The position numbers were made by a program, and so were the translations under genes. From NCBI GenBank assembly GCA_007128045.1, contig SKYG01000316.1:1-11119 (forward strand): a DNA stretch of 11,119 nucleotides, written 5' to 3'. Below the pieces are notes generated by a model. It saw only the letters and a program-made list of their open reading frames with translations, searched no databases and had not been told where the DNA came from. Origin of the DNA: Bacteroidales bacterium (lineage in GTDB: Bacteria > Bacteroidota > Bacteroidia > Bacteroidales > UBA7960). Positions 1 to 7,294 of this stretch are shown here, piece by piece; the stretch's first letter is position 1; every line of letters begins with the position of its first letter.

Positions 1-20
1 AGGGTTGCCCCTACGGAAAA
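1..20. repeat. Edge of a dispersed intergenic hairpin repeat (partial)
   Basis: The first 20 bases contain GGTTGCCCCTACGG. Its reverse complement, CCGTAGGGGCAACC, resembles the start of the CCGTAGGGACAGG hairpin repeat near the other end of the window (10583-10608). It is therefore probably the truncated end of a REP-like element cut by the window boundary. Only one arm is visible, so the hairpin itself cannot be confirmed. Confidence 0.45.
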
Positions 21-36
21 TCAAACAACCTACAAC
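21..36 (+). repeat. 16-bp dispersed element, copy 1 (TCAAACAACCYACAAC)
   Basis: TCAAACAACCTACAAC occurs here. The same element with one difference (C for T at the Y position) occurs on the minus strand at 10428-10443, just before the aminotransferase start. Both copies lie in the leader of a gene, point toward that gene, and sit next to GACCTT tandem units. The function is unknown; it is one module of a composite intergenic repeat. Confidence 0.6.
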
Positions 37-40
37 AATC

Positions 41-102
41 GACCTTTATTTTTTGACCTTTAGACTTTTCGACCTTTAGACCTTTAGACCTTTAGACTTT
101 AT
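41..102 (+). repeat. Short tandem array of 8-bp GACCTTTA units
   Basis: An isolated GACCTTTA unit lies at 41. Six head-to-tail 8-bp units then begin at 55, 63, 71, 79, 87 and 95; the consensus is GACYTTTA, with GACTTTTC at 63 and a degenerate last unit. The array stops 4 bases before the ATG at 107, so it must form part of the leader of the dehydrogenase gene. A TA(3 nt)TTTG string at 47-55 is a poor match to the Bacteroidota -7 box TAnnTTTG. Related 7-bp units precede the aminotransferase gene at 10444-10471. Confidence 0.85.
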
Positions 103-106
103 ATTT

Positions 107-1369
107 ATGAAAACCAAAGCAGTACGCATTTACGGAAAAGACGACCTCAGACTGGAAGAATTTGAACTCCCTGCAATAAAAGATGATGAAATACTGGCAC
201 ATGTGATATCTGACAGCATCTGCATGTCATCTTACAAAGCCACCAAGCAGGGTGCCGACCACAAAAGAGTGCCCGACGATATCCACATCAACCCTACCAT
301 GATTGGCCATGAATTCAGCGGGGTATTGCTTGAGGTGGGCAACAAATGGAAACACAAGTTCAAAGCCGGCGACAAATTCTCTATCCAGCCTGCCATGAAC
401 TACAAAGGCAGCCTGGACGCTCCGGGCTATTCATATCGCTACATTGGCGGCGACGCAACCCATATCGTCATCCCCAACGAAGTCATGGAAACAGACTGTC
501 TGTTGCCTTACCTGGGCGACAGCTTCTTCCTGGCATCACTATCCGAACCCATGTCGTGTGTCATCGGCGCATTTCACGCCTCTTACCACACCCGCAACGG
601 AGTCTATACCCACGAAATGGGTATCAAAGAAGGTGGCAACCTGGCCATCCTGGCCGGTGCCGGACCCATGGGACTCGGCGCCATCGACTACGCCATACAT
701 TGCGACCGCAAGCCAGGCCTGATGGTGGTAACCGATATAGATGATGCCCGACTTCAAAGGGCGGAGAAAATCCACAGCCCTGAAGAAGCACGCAAACATG
801 GTATCGAACTCAAATATGTCAACACCAGAAACATTGATGATCCGGCGCAGTATTTGCGCGACCTTACCGGTGATAAAGGGTATGACGACGTGCTTGTTTT
901 CGCCCCGGTAAAGCCACTGGTTGAATTGGCCGACCGGATGCTCGGGTTCGATGGTTGCCTCAACTTCTTCGCAGGCCCCTCCAATCCGGACTTCAGCGCA
1001 GAGCTGAATTTCTACAATGTACATTATGCCTTCACCCACCTGGTAGGCACCAGCGGCGGCAATACCGATGATATGCGTGAAGCCCTCGACATGATGAGCA
1101 AAGGCACCATCAACCCGGCAGCCATGATCACGCATATCGGCGGACTGGATGCCGTGATAGACACCACCAAACGCCTGCCTGAAATACCCGGAGGCAAAAA
1201 GCTCATCTATACCAATATATCCCTGCCTCTCACTGCCATCGATGATTTTGCCAAATACGGACGAATAGACCCTTGCTTCAGGAGATTACACCAAATACTG
1301 CAAGAAAATGATTTTATATGGTCAGGTGAAGCAGAACGCTTCCTACTCGAACACGCCCGACCGATATAA
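107..1369 (+). CDS. Zinc-dependent medium-chain dehydrogenase, L-sorbose-1-phosphate reductase-like
   Basis: This 420-residue cytosolic oxidoreductase belongs to the medium-chain alcohol/polyol dehydrogenase superfamily. It probably interconverts a sugar phosphate or polyol and its ketone using NAD(P)H. The N-terminal GroES-like half has the catalytic zinc ligands C39 (DSICMSSYK), H68-E69 (IGHEFSG) and E147 (LSEPMSCV). The Rossmann half has G184-A-G-P-M-G189 followed by an acidic strand end (VVTDID). The Cys-rich structural zinc loop of classical ADHs is absent around residues 90-120. The SICMSSYK motif, the long N-terminal half and the roughly 420-residue length match SorE-type reductases better than sorbitol or threonine dehydrogenases. 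The ATG at 107 gives the family's usual MKTKAVRIYG beginning. No sugar kinase or transporter is adjacent, so the substrate remains unassigned. Family call is strong; specificity is inferred. Confidence 0.88.
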   Translation: MKTKAVRIYGKDDLRLEEFELPAIKDDEILAHVISDSICMSSYKATKQGADHKRVPDDIHINPTMIGHEFSGVLLEVGNKWKHKFKAGDKFSIQPAMNYKGSLDAPGYSYRYIGGDATHIVIPNEVMETDCLLPYLGDSFFLASLSEPMSCVIGAFHASYHTRNGVYTHEMGIKEGGNLAILAGAGPMGLGAIDYAIHCDRKPGLMVVTDIDDARLQRAEKIHSPEEARKHGIELKYVNTRNIDDPAQYLRDLTGDKGYDDVLVFAPVKPLVELADRMLGFDGCLNFFAGPSNPDFSAELNFYNVHYAFTHLVGTSGGNTDDMREALDMMSKGTINPAAMITHIGGLDAVIDTTKRLPEIPGGKKLIYTNISLPLTAIDDFAKYGRIDPCFRRLHQILQENDFIWSGEAERFLLEHARPI

Positions 1370-1388
1370 CCTTTTAAAGCTTTCGTCG

Positions 1389-1411
1389 TTCAGCTGAAAT
1401 AACAGCGCTGT
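1389..1411. other. Pair of perfect 10-bp palindromes
   Basis: TTCAGCTGAA (1389-1398) and ACAGCGCTGT (1402-1411) are each perfect palindromes, with centres 13 bp apart, between the dehydrogenase stop and its terminator. They could be binding sites or chance. Nothing else supports a role. Confidence 0.3.
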
Positions 1412-1427
1412 AAAAAGAAAATAAGGC

Positions 1428-1474
1428 AACCGCAAAATAATAACATTTGTTATGATTTTGCGGTTTTTCTTTTC
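1428..1474 (+). terminator. Intrinsic terminator after the dehydrogenase gene
   Basis: An 11-bp perfect stem, AACCGCAAAAT (1428-1438) with ATTTTGCGGTT (1455-1465), is extended by an inner ATAAC/GTTAT stem (1440-1444 / 1449-1453) closed by an ATTT loop. Only one A-G mismatch separates the two stems. A T-rich tract (TTTCTTTT) follows. This separates the dehydrogenase from the secreted-protein operon. The A-rich 5' flank (AAAAAGAAAATAAGG) could allow some termination in the opposite direction. Confidence 0.88.
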
Positions 1475-1490
1475 TATTCATTAAAATTAT

Positions 1491-1500
1491 TATTTCTTTG
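1491..1500 (+). promoter_or_regulatory. Weak candidate promoter box for the secreted-protein operon
   Basis: TATTTCTTTG resembles the Bacteroidota -7 box TAnnTTTG but has four rather than two bases between TA and TTTG (alternatively TTTCTTTG with one mismatch). It lies in an AT-rich stretch after the terminator and 76 bp before the chosen start at 1577. No convincing -33 TTTG was found at the usual spacing. Confidence 0.35.
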
Positions 1501-1529
1501 TGTTGAAAATCCAGCCTTTCTGGCCATTT

Positions 1530-1547
1530 ATACGCAATTCTGCGTAT
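1530..1547. promoter_or_regulatory. Perfect inverted repeat ATACGCA-N4-TGCGTAT, possible operator
   Basis: Two exact 7-bp arms, ATACGCA (1530-1536) and TGCGTAT (1541-1547), are separated by ATTC. The element is 29 bp before the ATG at 1577 and downstream of the weak promoter candidate. It could bind a dimeric regulator or form a small hairpin in the leader. There is no T-tract, so it is not a terminator. Confidence 0.45.
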
Positions 1548-1576
1548 TTAGTGTTATGCATATATATATTACTGTT

Positions 1577-4500
1577 ATGAAAAACAGATTCCTGATTCTC
1601 TCCTTATTCTTTTGTTTTCCATTACTATCACAAGAAGTCTCTTTACCCGATCCGTATGCGCCATCATTGTTGATTGATGCATCAGGCAATCCGGATTCAA
1701 CAAAAGACGACAAACCAAACCCGGCCGACTATTTTGATACAGGAACAGGAACTGCCCATGATCCTTATACCATTAAAACACCGCAACAGTTGACGGCCAT
1801 CAGATGGTTCACTGCGGCACATTATATTCTTGATGCACCTATCGACATGGCCACAACACCAGAGCTCAATGGTGAAAACTGGGAACCAATCGGAAATAGA
1901 GACAAACCTTTTACCGGATCTTTCAATGGAAATAACTTTTGGATAGACAAACTTGAGATCAATCATCCCGAAACTGACCATAACGGTTTGTTCGGATACG
2001 TTGTTGCTGCCACAATTGAGAACCTGAAGATTACCAATGCCACTATATATGGCAATAACAGAACCGGCATCCTTTCCGGACAAATTATTGACAGCCATAT
2101 AAATAATATTGAGGTCGGTGGCGAGGTTAACAGTTATGGAGAGTATATCGGAGGATTGGTTGGCATGGCGGTAAATTCTACCATGTCCAACTGCATCTCC
2201 CATGCTGATGTAACCGGTCACAAACGTGTGGGAGGGCTGGCTGGTTACGGCATAACAGAAAACTCAGCAGCCTCGGGGGTAGTTGCCGGAGTCTCCGTAA
2301 ATGGAAGAGAAAGTTATCAAATTGGTGGCCTGATCGGGCAAGGCTATGCATTAAATTCATCCGCCACGGGAAATGTTACCGGAGGATCTGAGGTTGGCGG
2401 TCTCATAGGAAGCGGTAGTGCACGTGGGTCATTTGCCACCGGTAACGTAACAGCTACTGGTGATTATGTGGGTGGATTGATAGGCGACCTTAACCGTTTC
2501 AGCAAGCAAGGAAGCGAGCTTCCGGAATATTCTCCCGGAGAGCCAGCCGGTTTAAGTACTTCTGATCTTAAAGGTAAGGGCACATCATCCCAGGGAGAGG
2601 AACTGAGCATTGAACTGGAAGACAGCACTACAGTATACGTCCCTGAGCAGGAACGTGGTTTTACCATTACCATAGAGCGAATGACCAACGACCTGCCACT
2701 GGAAGATATCATCCCCTCACACACAGGTTTTTCAGCCACCGGATCCATGCGGCAGCTGTCCATTGAAGCAACCGGAGAGCTCACTGACCTCACGCCTTAC
2801 ATAACCATTCCTGCAGTAGAAGCAGGGTCAATCAATCCGGCAACGATAAATGCTGTAAGGGTAGGCGACATGGATATTGACGGTGAGTGGGTCGAAAATC
2901 ATGTATCGATTCTACCAGTCTGGATTGACGATAACGGCAATTACAACTTCATGGATCCACTCCTTATTGATGGGATGAAACCAGAAGAGGCCAGTAAGAA
3001 TGTCTCCCGGGCAAATAGTCAGGAATTGTCTCAGACAACCATGAAAAGTGCAACACGATGGATCGGCAATACCAAATATTTCCTGATGAGCTTCGAAAAC
3101 TCAATAAACTGGAGCAAAGACCCTGAACTGCACCGGATGATCCCTGATACCAGTCTTACTGCACCCGGACTGAGAAGGGTGGCAAGCCTTGAATCGGTAG
3201 ACGCCCGCAATGCCCTGATGAAAAAACCAGTATGCAACATCGTCATACTTGTTCACGGACACAATGAAGAAGAGAAGGATGGTTATCTGGCTGCCAAGAT
3301 CGACAACCCCTGGGAGTTTGAATATAAAAGACTCGTTTGGGAACTGCTCTACGAAGAATTCATTAAAAACCGTGATGCTACAGAAATTCCTTATCCTTTT
3401 GACTGCACAGCATTTTACGAATTCGTCTATCCAACATACAGACCCATTTTCTCACCAGTACTTGACGGCTCAACCTTTCACCATGAAACCCTGGGCGAAT
3501 CGCTCGGCAAACTCGTTAACCGTGAATTGCAGAACAACCCGCAGCTTAGGGCCATGATCGAACATGACATCCCTTTCAACCTGTTTGTCATTGCTCACTC
3601 TCAGGGCGGCCTGGTTGCCCGTGCCGGGCTCCGGTTCATGAACCAGAATATCCTAAAAAATCTGCAGCGTGTCATCACCTGGGGTTCACCCCATACCGGA
3701 GCAGGTTTATATACACTCAGATATGCCCTGACAGCAGGCCATCACATCGAAATAAACGGCACCAGGCTGCCAATGCAAAATATCGGACAAACCGAAGCCT
3801 ATCAGTCCGGAATCAACGCCCTGGCTATGGATGCTCCCGGAATCAGAGACTTAAGGTGGGATGCATCAAAAAAACATATGCTACGACTGGACTCCCTATT
3901 CCGTGAAAACACCTCAACAATCAATAACGCGCCCCACCTGAGATGGCCTGACGGCAACTTCTTTTTCAGCAGCAACCTTACCACCTTTAACAATAGTGAA
4001 GGAAGCTTCATGGGCAACCTGCTCACCGATAAGTATATGTTCTACCACGGAACCACACCCAAAATGGCTGAACTGGAACTAAGCACCCGTTTCTGGGGGC
4101 TTTATAGCATCTATAATTTCGCCAGAAATGCTTCAGAGATTGAGAAAGGCGCCTTCCTGAACAGACAGGTGATGAAACCCGAATATAGCGCTGGTGATGG
4201 TGCTGTGCCACTCAGCAGCCAAAGAGGCGACGGAATATGGCCCGATGGGGGCATACAAAGACGCGCCTTCACCAATATGGATCACGAAGAATTCTACGGT
4301 GCTGAAAAACCACATAGAAATTTAGCCACATTAGGCAAAGGCCGCGACGTTGCCCAGCTGTCTTTTCACGATGCTGATATGCGCGCAGACAACAGACGAT
4401 GCCCCTGGCTCGAAGCAGAAATCATTAAAGAAGAAGACCAAACAAGGTATGTTGAAGGACAGTTGTTTCACCAACTGGTAGAAGAAGCCGGAGGCCTCAT

Positions 4501-6046
4501 GGGACAAAGAATCGAACGCGCAGAGATTCGTATTCAACTTGAGAAAACATCCTTCCATCTGGCAATCAATCACAAGGATGACGGCAGCTTCAGGGGAGAA
4601 CTGCCTGAAATAGACGCCATGCCCGATAAAATTGGCATTGCCGTGATCCTTAAAGATGGAAGCGAGGTGATTGACACCATCCCATTAAGAGACGGAGACA
4701 TTTACAACCGGACACAGAATATATGGTACGACAATGAAACAGATATTCTGGGTTTTGTGATCATGCAGGCCTCAGATGGTGATGAGATCATCGTATATCC
4801 CGGCACCTTTGTGACTATTAGTCCGATTTATATATCCAACAAAAACATCAAACTAAGTAGTTATGCAGGACCGGAAGAAACAATCATTGAAGGGATCAGT
4901 CATGGTATAACCCCATTCTATCTGTCGGGTGCAGACATTACAACCCAAACCGTAATTGAAGGATTTACCGTAAGGAAATACCGCGAAATGTACTTCTATA
5001 TCAATGGTGCATCCCCAACTATCACCAACAACATTTTTACAGAGCGAACCCCCAGCAACCAGAACGGAGGCGCCATCAATGTCAGAAACGGCTCACCAAA
5101 TATCCATAACAATGTATTTCTTGACCTGGAAGTTAACAGACATGGTGGGGCTTTGTATATAAATGGGGGTTCGGCTCTTGTAGCCAATAATTCTTTTACC
5201 GGAAATTCTGCATCTACCGGAGGAGCCATATATGTGAACAGTGGATCGCCAGTGATCAGGGATAATGACATATCAGCAAACACAGCATCATCGGGTATCG
5301 TTAATGCCAGGGGCGGTGGAATATATGTTGAAAGCGGTTCGCCGCTTATCGAGAACAACCTGATCATCAACAACAACGGAGGTGGGATACATTCAAGAGG
5401 AAATGGCCGCATTACCGGAAACCTGATAGAAAACAACTTCAACTCACCGGGGATATCCCTGGTCAACAGTGCAGACGAAGTTAACAACAACGCCATCACC
5501 GGTAATAAACACAGTAGCGGGGCTGGTATCCGGTCACAAGGAGGACATCCGAAAATCATCAACAACAGTATCTCCAATAATGAAGCCCAGTTTGACGGTG
5601 GAGGAATACATTTGAACGGTGGAGACGTCTCAGACAATGATATTGTCGGAAACAAGGCCAACAACGGAGCGGGCATGTTTGTTGCATCTACCAGTGGTGC
5701 AAATGTATCGATATCTCAAAACCTATTAGAAGATAATACAGCCACCGGGAATGGTGGAGGCATCTATCTGGGTACCAATGGCACCACCCCGGTTACCGGC
5801 AACACCATAAAAAATAATTATGCCGGCAACTTTGGAGGTGGCATCAATGGACGTGCCGAAGGATGGGAAAGAGACGCCACGGTCACCGTTGAAGGAAACA
5901 CCAGAACAGTACGCAGACATGTACCCTGTTTCACGGAAAACTCAAACAACTATTCTGGAAACACCCATGGAGCCGACTTTGGCGAATGGGGTCCCGGAGC
6001 AGATAACTGGTGCGACGACGCCGGACAAACCATTTATATACGTTAA
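1577..6046 (+). CDS. Large secreted GLUG / alpha-beta hydrolase / beta-helix fusion protein
   Basis: The protein has 1489 residues from the ATG at 1577. An in-frame ATG at 1556 would put seven residues before the signal peptide, so the later start, which begins MKNRFLILSLFF, is preferred. The signal peptide ends near LLSQ|E. A GLUG domain follows: a canonical N-terminal part (GTGTAHDPY at 56-64, then WEPIG and FTGSFNGN) and about six repeats with GGL[VAI]G cores up to residue 303. Residues 310-545 look like beta-sandwich linker. The alpha/beta hydrolase occupies about 553-910: oxyanion-type LVHGHNEE (H560-G561), nucleophile S675 in AHSQGG, D874 in GDGAVPLSS and H903 in MDHEEF, as in PGAP1/LCAT-like lipases. 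A short beta domain (about 940-1065) precedes a right-handed beta-helix (about 1069-1430) with at least ten GG[AG]I rungs. The tail has two Cys and no T9SS sorting signature. Likely a secreted esterase or lipase bound to a surface or glycan; the substrate is unknown. Confidence 0.85.
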   Translation: MKNRFLILSLFFCFPLLSQEVSLPDPYAPSLLIDASGNPDSTKDDKPNPADYFDTGTGTAHDPYTIKTPQQLTAIRWFTAAHYILDAPIDMATTPELNGENWEPIGNRDKPFTGSFNGNNFWIDKLEINHPETDHNGLFGYVVAATIENLKITNATIYGNNRTGILSGQIIDSHINNIEVGGEVNSYGEYIGGLVGMAVNSTMSNCISHADVTGHKRVGGLAGYGITENSAASGVVAGVSVNGRESYQIGGLIGQGYALNSSATGNVTGGSEVGGLIGSGSARGSFATGNVTATGDYVGGLIGDLNRFSKQGSELPEYSPGEPAGLSTSDLKGKGTSSQGEELSIELEDSTTVYVPEQERGFTITIERMTNDLPLEDIIPSHTGFSATGSMRQLSIEATGELTDLTPYITIPAVEAGSINPATINAVRVGDMDIDGEWVENHVSILPVWIDDNGNYNFMDPLLIDGMKPEEASKNVSRANSQELSQTTMKSATRWIGNTKYFLMSFENSINWSKDPELHRMIPDTSLTAPGLRRVASLESVDARNALMKKPVCNIVILVHGHNEEEKDGYLAAKIDNPWEFEYKRLVWELLYEEFIKNRDATEIPYPFDCTAFYEFVYPTYRPIFSPVLDGSTFHHETLGESLGKLVNRELQNNPQLRAMIEHDIPFNLFVIAHSQGGLVARAGLRFMNQNILKNLQRVITWGSPHTGAGLYTLRYALTAGHHIEINGTRLPMQNIGQTEAYQSGINALAMDAPGIRDLRWDASKKHMLRLDSLFRENTSTINNAPHLRWPDGNFFFSSNLTTFNNSEGSFMGNLLTDKYMFYHGTTPKMAELELSTRFWGLYSIYNFARNASEIEKGAFLNRQVMKPEYSAGDGAVPLSSQRGDGIWPDGGIQRRAFTNMDHEEFYGAEKPHRNLATLGKGRDVAQLSFHDADMRADNRRCPWLEAEIIKEEDQTRYVEGQLFHQLVEEAGGLMGQRIERAEIRIQLEKTSFHLAINHKDDGSFRGELPEIDAMPDKIGIAVILKDGSEVIDTIPLRDGDIYNRTQNIWYDNETDILGFVIMQASDGDEIIVYPGTFVTISPIYISNKNIKLSSYAGPEETIIEGISHGITPFYLSGADITTQTVIEGFTVRKYREMYFYINGASPTITNNIFTERTPSNQNGGAINVRNGSPNIHNNVFLDLEVNRHGGALYINGGSALVANNSFTGNSASTGGAIYVNSGSPVIRDNDISANTASSGIVNARGGGIYVESGSPLIENNLIINNNGGGIHSRGNGRITGNLIENNFNSPGISLVNSADEVNNNAITGNKHSSGAGIRSQGGHPKIINNSISNNEAQFDGGGIHLNGGDVSDNDIVGNKANNGAGMFVASTSGANVSISQNLLEDNTATGNGGGIYLGTNGTTPVTGNTIKNNYAGNFGGGINGRAEGWERDATVTVEGNTRTVRRHVPCFTENSNNYSGNTHGADFGEWGPGADNWCDDAGQTIYIR

Positions 6047-6071
6047 TAATCATGATTAAAAATCACCTGCT

Positions 6072-7145
6072 ATGATAACAGCGAAACATTATATAGGCAT
6101 TACATTATCGGCCATACTACTGATCACCTGCAACCTTGTCACTTTTTCACAAACCAGCGAATACAACTATGCTACCGGAAACGTAGAAGGGCGGGATCAC
6201 GTAGGAGGTCTCATCGGAAGGGCCAGCGAAAGAGACATTCAGCATTCCGACAATAAAAACACCGGTGCCATAAATTCAGGTTCTGAACAGGAAATGGTTG
6301 ACATCTCCAACAGTTATGCCCGCGGAAATGTAACAGGCAACAATCATGTTGGTGGGTTTATCGGATCCAGCCAGTCAGGAATAAAACATTGCTACTCAAC
6401 CGGACAGGCACATGGAAATGACCATATCGGGGGCTTTGCCGGATCATCAAATAAGCAGGTAACAAACAGCTATTGGAATATGGAAACCTCCACACATCAT
6501 GCATCGGCAGGAGGCAACGGACGCCAAACATCATCTATGACGTATCCTTATGCTGGCAACACTTTTGTTGATTGGGACTTCAACCATGTCTGGGTGGCAG
6601 ATGCATCTTACCAAAACAATGAAGGATATCCCTATTTGATGAGCGGCGACGTCTACCTGCTTACACTCAGGGTCGACCCTCCGGGCTCAGGTACAGCAAC
6701 AGGCACAGGCTATTACAAATCGAGTATTCCGGCCGATTTAAATGCCACCCCAAATGAAGGATATGAGTTTGCCGGGTGGTACCAGGATGGCATACTGCTG
6801 AACAACAACCCAGTGTTCTCATTTAATATACAGGGACATTCCACCCTGGTGGCACGCTTCCAGGAAAGTGTTACTTCAGTACCGGAAAAACTTAGAAATA
6901 CAAAACTGAAAATATACCCCAATCCCGCGCAGAGCATTGTCTGGATAGAACTGTCCACAGCAGCCTCCGAAGCCGTTGACATCAGGATAATCAACCTTAT
7001 GGGACAAGTTCTGGCAACACAACACCTGGCAGCAAATAAAGAAATAACCACTTCTTTCCAACTGGATGGGCTCAGACCGGGGATGTACCTTATCCTCGTT
7101 GAAGGCAAGTCAACCCAACTGATGGATAAATTGATCATCAGATAA
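6072..7145 (+). CDS. Secreted GLUG-repeat protein with InlB-like module and T9SS type A sorting domain
   Basis: This 357-residue protein starts 25 bp after the preceding stop and is probably co-transcribed with it. The signal peptide (residues 1-27) ends TFSQ|T; C20 sits in LITC, a poor lipobox, so signal peptidase I cleavage is preferred. The mature protein begins immediately inside GLUG repeats (GGLIG 45-49, GGFIG 94-98, GGFAG 120-124) and then shows the usual C-terminal GLUG cap (SYWNMETS near 133-140, DWDFNHVW 167-174, GYPYL 185-189). It has no N-terminal GLUG cap. Residues 195-265 match an InlB-like/Flg_new-type repeat (EGYEFAGWYQDG, followed by STLVARF). Residues 278-357 are a T9SS type A domain (LKIYPNPA, then LRPGMYLILV and a KLIIR end). 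It is expected on the cell surface or released after removal of the sorting domain. It is probably an adhesin or scaffold, possibly a partner of the upstream hydrolase. Confidence 0.88.
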   Translation: MITAKHYIGITLSAILLITCNLVTFSQTSEYNYATGNVEGRDHVGGLIGRASERDIQHSDNKNTGAINSGSEQEMVDISNSYARGNVTGNNHVGGFIGSSQSGIKHCYSTGQAHGNDHIGGFAGSSNKQVTNSYWNMETSTHHASAGGNGRQTSSMTYPYAGNTFVDWDFNHVWVADASYQNNEGYPYLMSGDVYLLTLRVDPPGSGTATGTGYYKSSIPADLNATPNEGYEFAGWYQDGILLNNNPVFSFNIQGHSTLVARFQESVTSVPEKLRNTKLKIYPNPAQSIVWIELSTAASEAVDIRIINLMGQVLATQHLAANKEITTSFQLDGLRPGMYLILVEGKSTQLMDKLIIR

Positions 7146-7190
7146 CGACCATACGCAGACATTCATAGACTTCATTTGAAAAATGTAATG

Positions 7191-7198
7191 TATCTTTG
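7191..7198 (+). promoter_or_regulatory. Bacteroidota-type -7 promoter box for the histidine kinase gene
   Basis: TATCTTTG is an exact match to TAnnTTTG, the -7 element recognised by the primary sigma factor of Bacteroidota. It lies 97 bp before the kinase ATG, giving a leader of roughly 90 nt. A TTTG at 7175-7178 is only 12 bp upstream, too close for a standard -33 box, so the upstream half is not identified. Confidence 0.6.
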
Positions 7199-7222
7199 GT
7201 ATTTGAAAACTGCGAACCTTAT

Positions 7223-7239
7223 TTGACTGAATAAGTCAA
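7223..7239 (+). other. Small hairpin in the kinase 5' leader
   Basis: TTGACT (7223-7228) and AGTCAA (7234-7239) form a perfect 6-bp inverted repeat around a GAATA loop, in the presumed untranslated leader downstream of the TATCTTTG box. It may be a leader hairpin or a protein-binding site. It does not resemble a known riboswitch. Confidence 0.35.
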
Positions 7240-7294
7240 TTGAGCTTCATGTGCCTGGAATCCAGTTAAATACAAAGCCTGCAAATTACGCAAC

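Noticed and set aside
41..102. CRISPR array or integron-type recombination site
   Set aside because: The units are 8 bp with no spacers, there are no cas genes or integrase, and the array abuts a start codon.
539..1135. 198-codon open frame on the minus strand inside the dehydrogenase gene
   Set aside because: It is antisense to a conserved gene with all motifs intact, and its translation shows no recognisable domain; it is a by-product of codon bias.
1511..1523. CCAG-CCTTT-CTGG mini-hairpin before the large gene
   Set aside because: A 4-bp stem is expected by chance and is not near a T-tract or start.
1556..1576. Earlier in-frame ATG at 1556 as the start of the large secreted protein
   Set aside because: It would put seven residues (MHIYITV) ahead of a well-formed signal peptide starting MKNRFLIL at 1577, and it lies in an AT repeat close to the inverted repeat.
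4996..5676. 226-codon minus-strand open frame with many Pro and Leu repeats
   Set aside because: It mirrors the periodic Gly/Asn-rich beta-helix repeats on the plus strand; the PPP/LL periodicity is the complement of GG[AG]I codons, not a real protein.
6040..6075. The two secreted-protein genes as one gene broken by a frameshift
   Set aside because: The downstream gene has its own ATG and full signal peptide, and the upstream frame is closed by TAA with no overlapping continuation in another frame into the GLUG repeats.
6072..6152. Lipoprotein signal at C20 of the 357-residue protein
   Set aside because: The residues before the Cys are LIT, not a usual lipobox, the hydrophobic stretch continues past it, and the T9SS tail predicts a different route.
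7173..7185. CATTT-GAA-AAATG inverted repeat as terminator of the secreted-protein operon
   Set aside because: A 5-bp AT-rich stem with a 3-nt loop and no T-tract is too weak to call; it overlaps the region of the kinase promoter.
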